DNA of 64,000 bases from the NCBI GenBank assembly GCA_032717465.1, contig CM064713.1, positions 6,557,001 through 6,621,000 on the forward strand, written 5' to 3'. This document shows positions 63,401 to 64,000 of the stretch, piece by piece; position 1 is the stretch's first letter; each line of letters starts with the position of its first letter. The position numbers and the translations under genes are program-made. The DNA is from Coenobita brevimanus. Lineage: Eukaryota > Arthropoda > Malacostraca > Decapoda > Coenobitidae. The notes beneath the pieces were generated by a model. That model saw only the letters and a program-made list of their open reading frames with translations. It made no database searches and had not been told where the DNA came from.

Positions 63401-63645
63401 ACTGAGGTGGTTTGGACATGTGGAGAGGATGGAGAGTGAAAGACTGACTAAGAGGGTGTATGTGGGTGAGGTGGAGGGAGGGAGAGGGAGGGGTAGACCG
63501 AGGATGAGGTGGAGGGATGGAGTTGAGAGGTATATGAGGAAGGGGAATCATATGGTGGGTGACAGAGTGACTTGGAGGCGTTTTGTCTGCGGCCACCCTT
63601 TGCGGGATTAGGGCGTCGGGCTATAGATAGATAGATAGATAGATA
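60466..63645 (+). mobile_element. LINE A (A1), full length and nearly intact
   Basis: The leader begins ACCCCCCGGGGGTAGG, the coding region is open from 60570 to 63611 apart from two stops, and the 3' end reads CCCTTTGCGGGATTAGGGCG, then TCGGGCTATAG and a GATA run to 63645. It lies in LINE B copy 3, but instead of a target duplication about 25 bp of LINE B are missing (compare 33318-33344). It is the best copy of the family here and the reference for the others. Confidence 0.85.
60570..63611 (+). pseudogene. LINE A endonuclease-reverse transcriptase, two adjacent stops
   Basis: One frame of about 1013 codons. No ATG lies between the upstream stop (60567) and the first domain, so the start is unclear. 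AP endonuclease (about residues 25-260): ILRVGTWNVRGVNDEV, CGLTETKWKGER, VLLIGDMNGKVGNIRVDG, YVCVDERMRR and GWGDGVSDHHLVMAKV. A charged linker follows (EKREVYVSRRREVKRLVKES). RT (about 520-770): GKAPGIDGVCGEMLRYGG, GNHRGICLLSVTGK, FMDLEKAYDRIDRK, GLKQGCVMSPWLFNIYMD and LLFADDTVLLSK. The C-terminal domain has RWFGHVERMESERL and GRGRGRPRMRWRDG. TAA TAA at 62430-62435 replaces the codons for Glu-Gln seen in other copies. Clade: RTE-like by architecture and short-repeat tail. Confidence 0.9.
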
Positions 63646-64000
63646 GGTAAAAGTACCAAGAGGCCATCACTGAATTATTTGATGGGTAATGAATCAAGCA
63701 CAAAAGCGAAACAAGAGAAAGATTTGGGAGTGTTGGTCCAGGATAGTTTGTTACCTGAAAAACATATAAACAAGATAGTTACAGAGACGCATAAACTCTT
63801 GACTAACATAAGAGTAACATTTCATTATATGGATGAGGAGATGATGAAAAAATTGATGATGGCCATGATTCGCCCCAGGTTAGAAAATGCAACGGTAGTG
63901 TGGTCCCCACACAAACAGAAAGATATAAACAAGATTGAGAGAATACAAAGAACAGCATCCAAGATGGTCCCCAGTCTGAAAGACCTGTCATAGAGAGAGA
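63646..64000 (+). pseudogene. LINE B copy 3, C-terminal part, runs off the window
   Basis: Resumes at GGTAAAAGTACCAAG. The open frame 63679-63993 reads KQEKDLGVLVQDSLLPEKHI, YMDEEMMKKLMMAMIRPRLE and SPHKQKDINKIERIQRTASK. It matches 33347-33700. A TAG at 63992-63994 ends the frame. The rest of the element lies beyond the window. Confidence 0.8.

Overview
The window looks like nuclear DNA of an arthropod, most likely a decapod crustacean (inference). It has intron-like gaps, long homopolymers and di-/tetranucleotide runs, degenerate CCTAA-type arrays, and a dense nest of eukaryotic transposons. I see no bacterial gene organisation. I see no confident host gene; the one host candidate is a 92-nt open segment with splice-like edges at 23591-23682 (minus).

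Layout. (1) 157-6476: three Tigger/pogo DNA transposons nested inside one another (outer 157-6476 minus, middle 959-5488 minus, inner 1227-4719 plus). (2) 7155-8477: two MITEs with TA target duplications. (3) 8618-13147: a minus-strand series of LINE pieces placed tail to head (families D, B, C). (4) 13150-17151: a decayed minus-strand Tigger whose intron holds a SINE and a LINE A copy. (5) 17160-22600: one LINE (family G) broken by LINE H, two LINE D tails and an unclassified 1.55-kb insert. (6) 22600-25690: a MITE, the candidate exon, a LINE A 5' fragment and two tRNA-derived SINEs. (7) 25690-46960: one LINE (family F) split by LINE A, by a 15.7-kb Tigger that itself holds LINEs B, C, D, E, A and a SINE, and by a piggyBac-type MITE. 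(8) 48387-55768: a young, nearly complete LTR retrotransposon on the minus strand. (9) 55850-64000: a LINE B copy split by two full-length LINE A copies in opposite orientation.

The most notable element is the LTR retrotransposon. Its integrase, reverse transcriptase and RNase H have Ty3/Gypsy-type motifs, but the pol order is protease-integrase-RT-RNase H. That is the order usual for Ty1/Copia and for the Gmr1-like group of Gypsy elements. Its two LTRs differ, as far as I can read, only by two GA units, so the insertion is recent.

The nesting gives a relative age order. LINE F and the outer Tiggers are oldest. LINEs B, D and E came next. LINE A, the piggyBac-type MITEs and the LTR element are among the youngest. 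LINE family letters A-H are local labels used only here. Clade assignments rest on remembered motifs and are less certain than the element boundaries.
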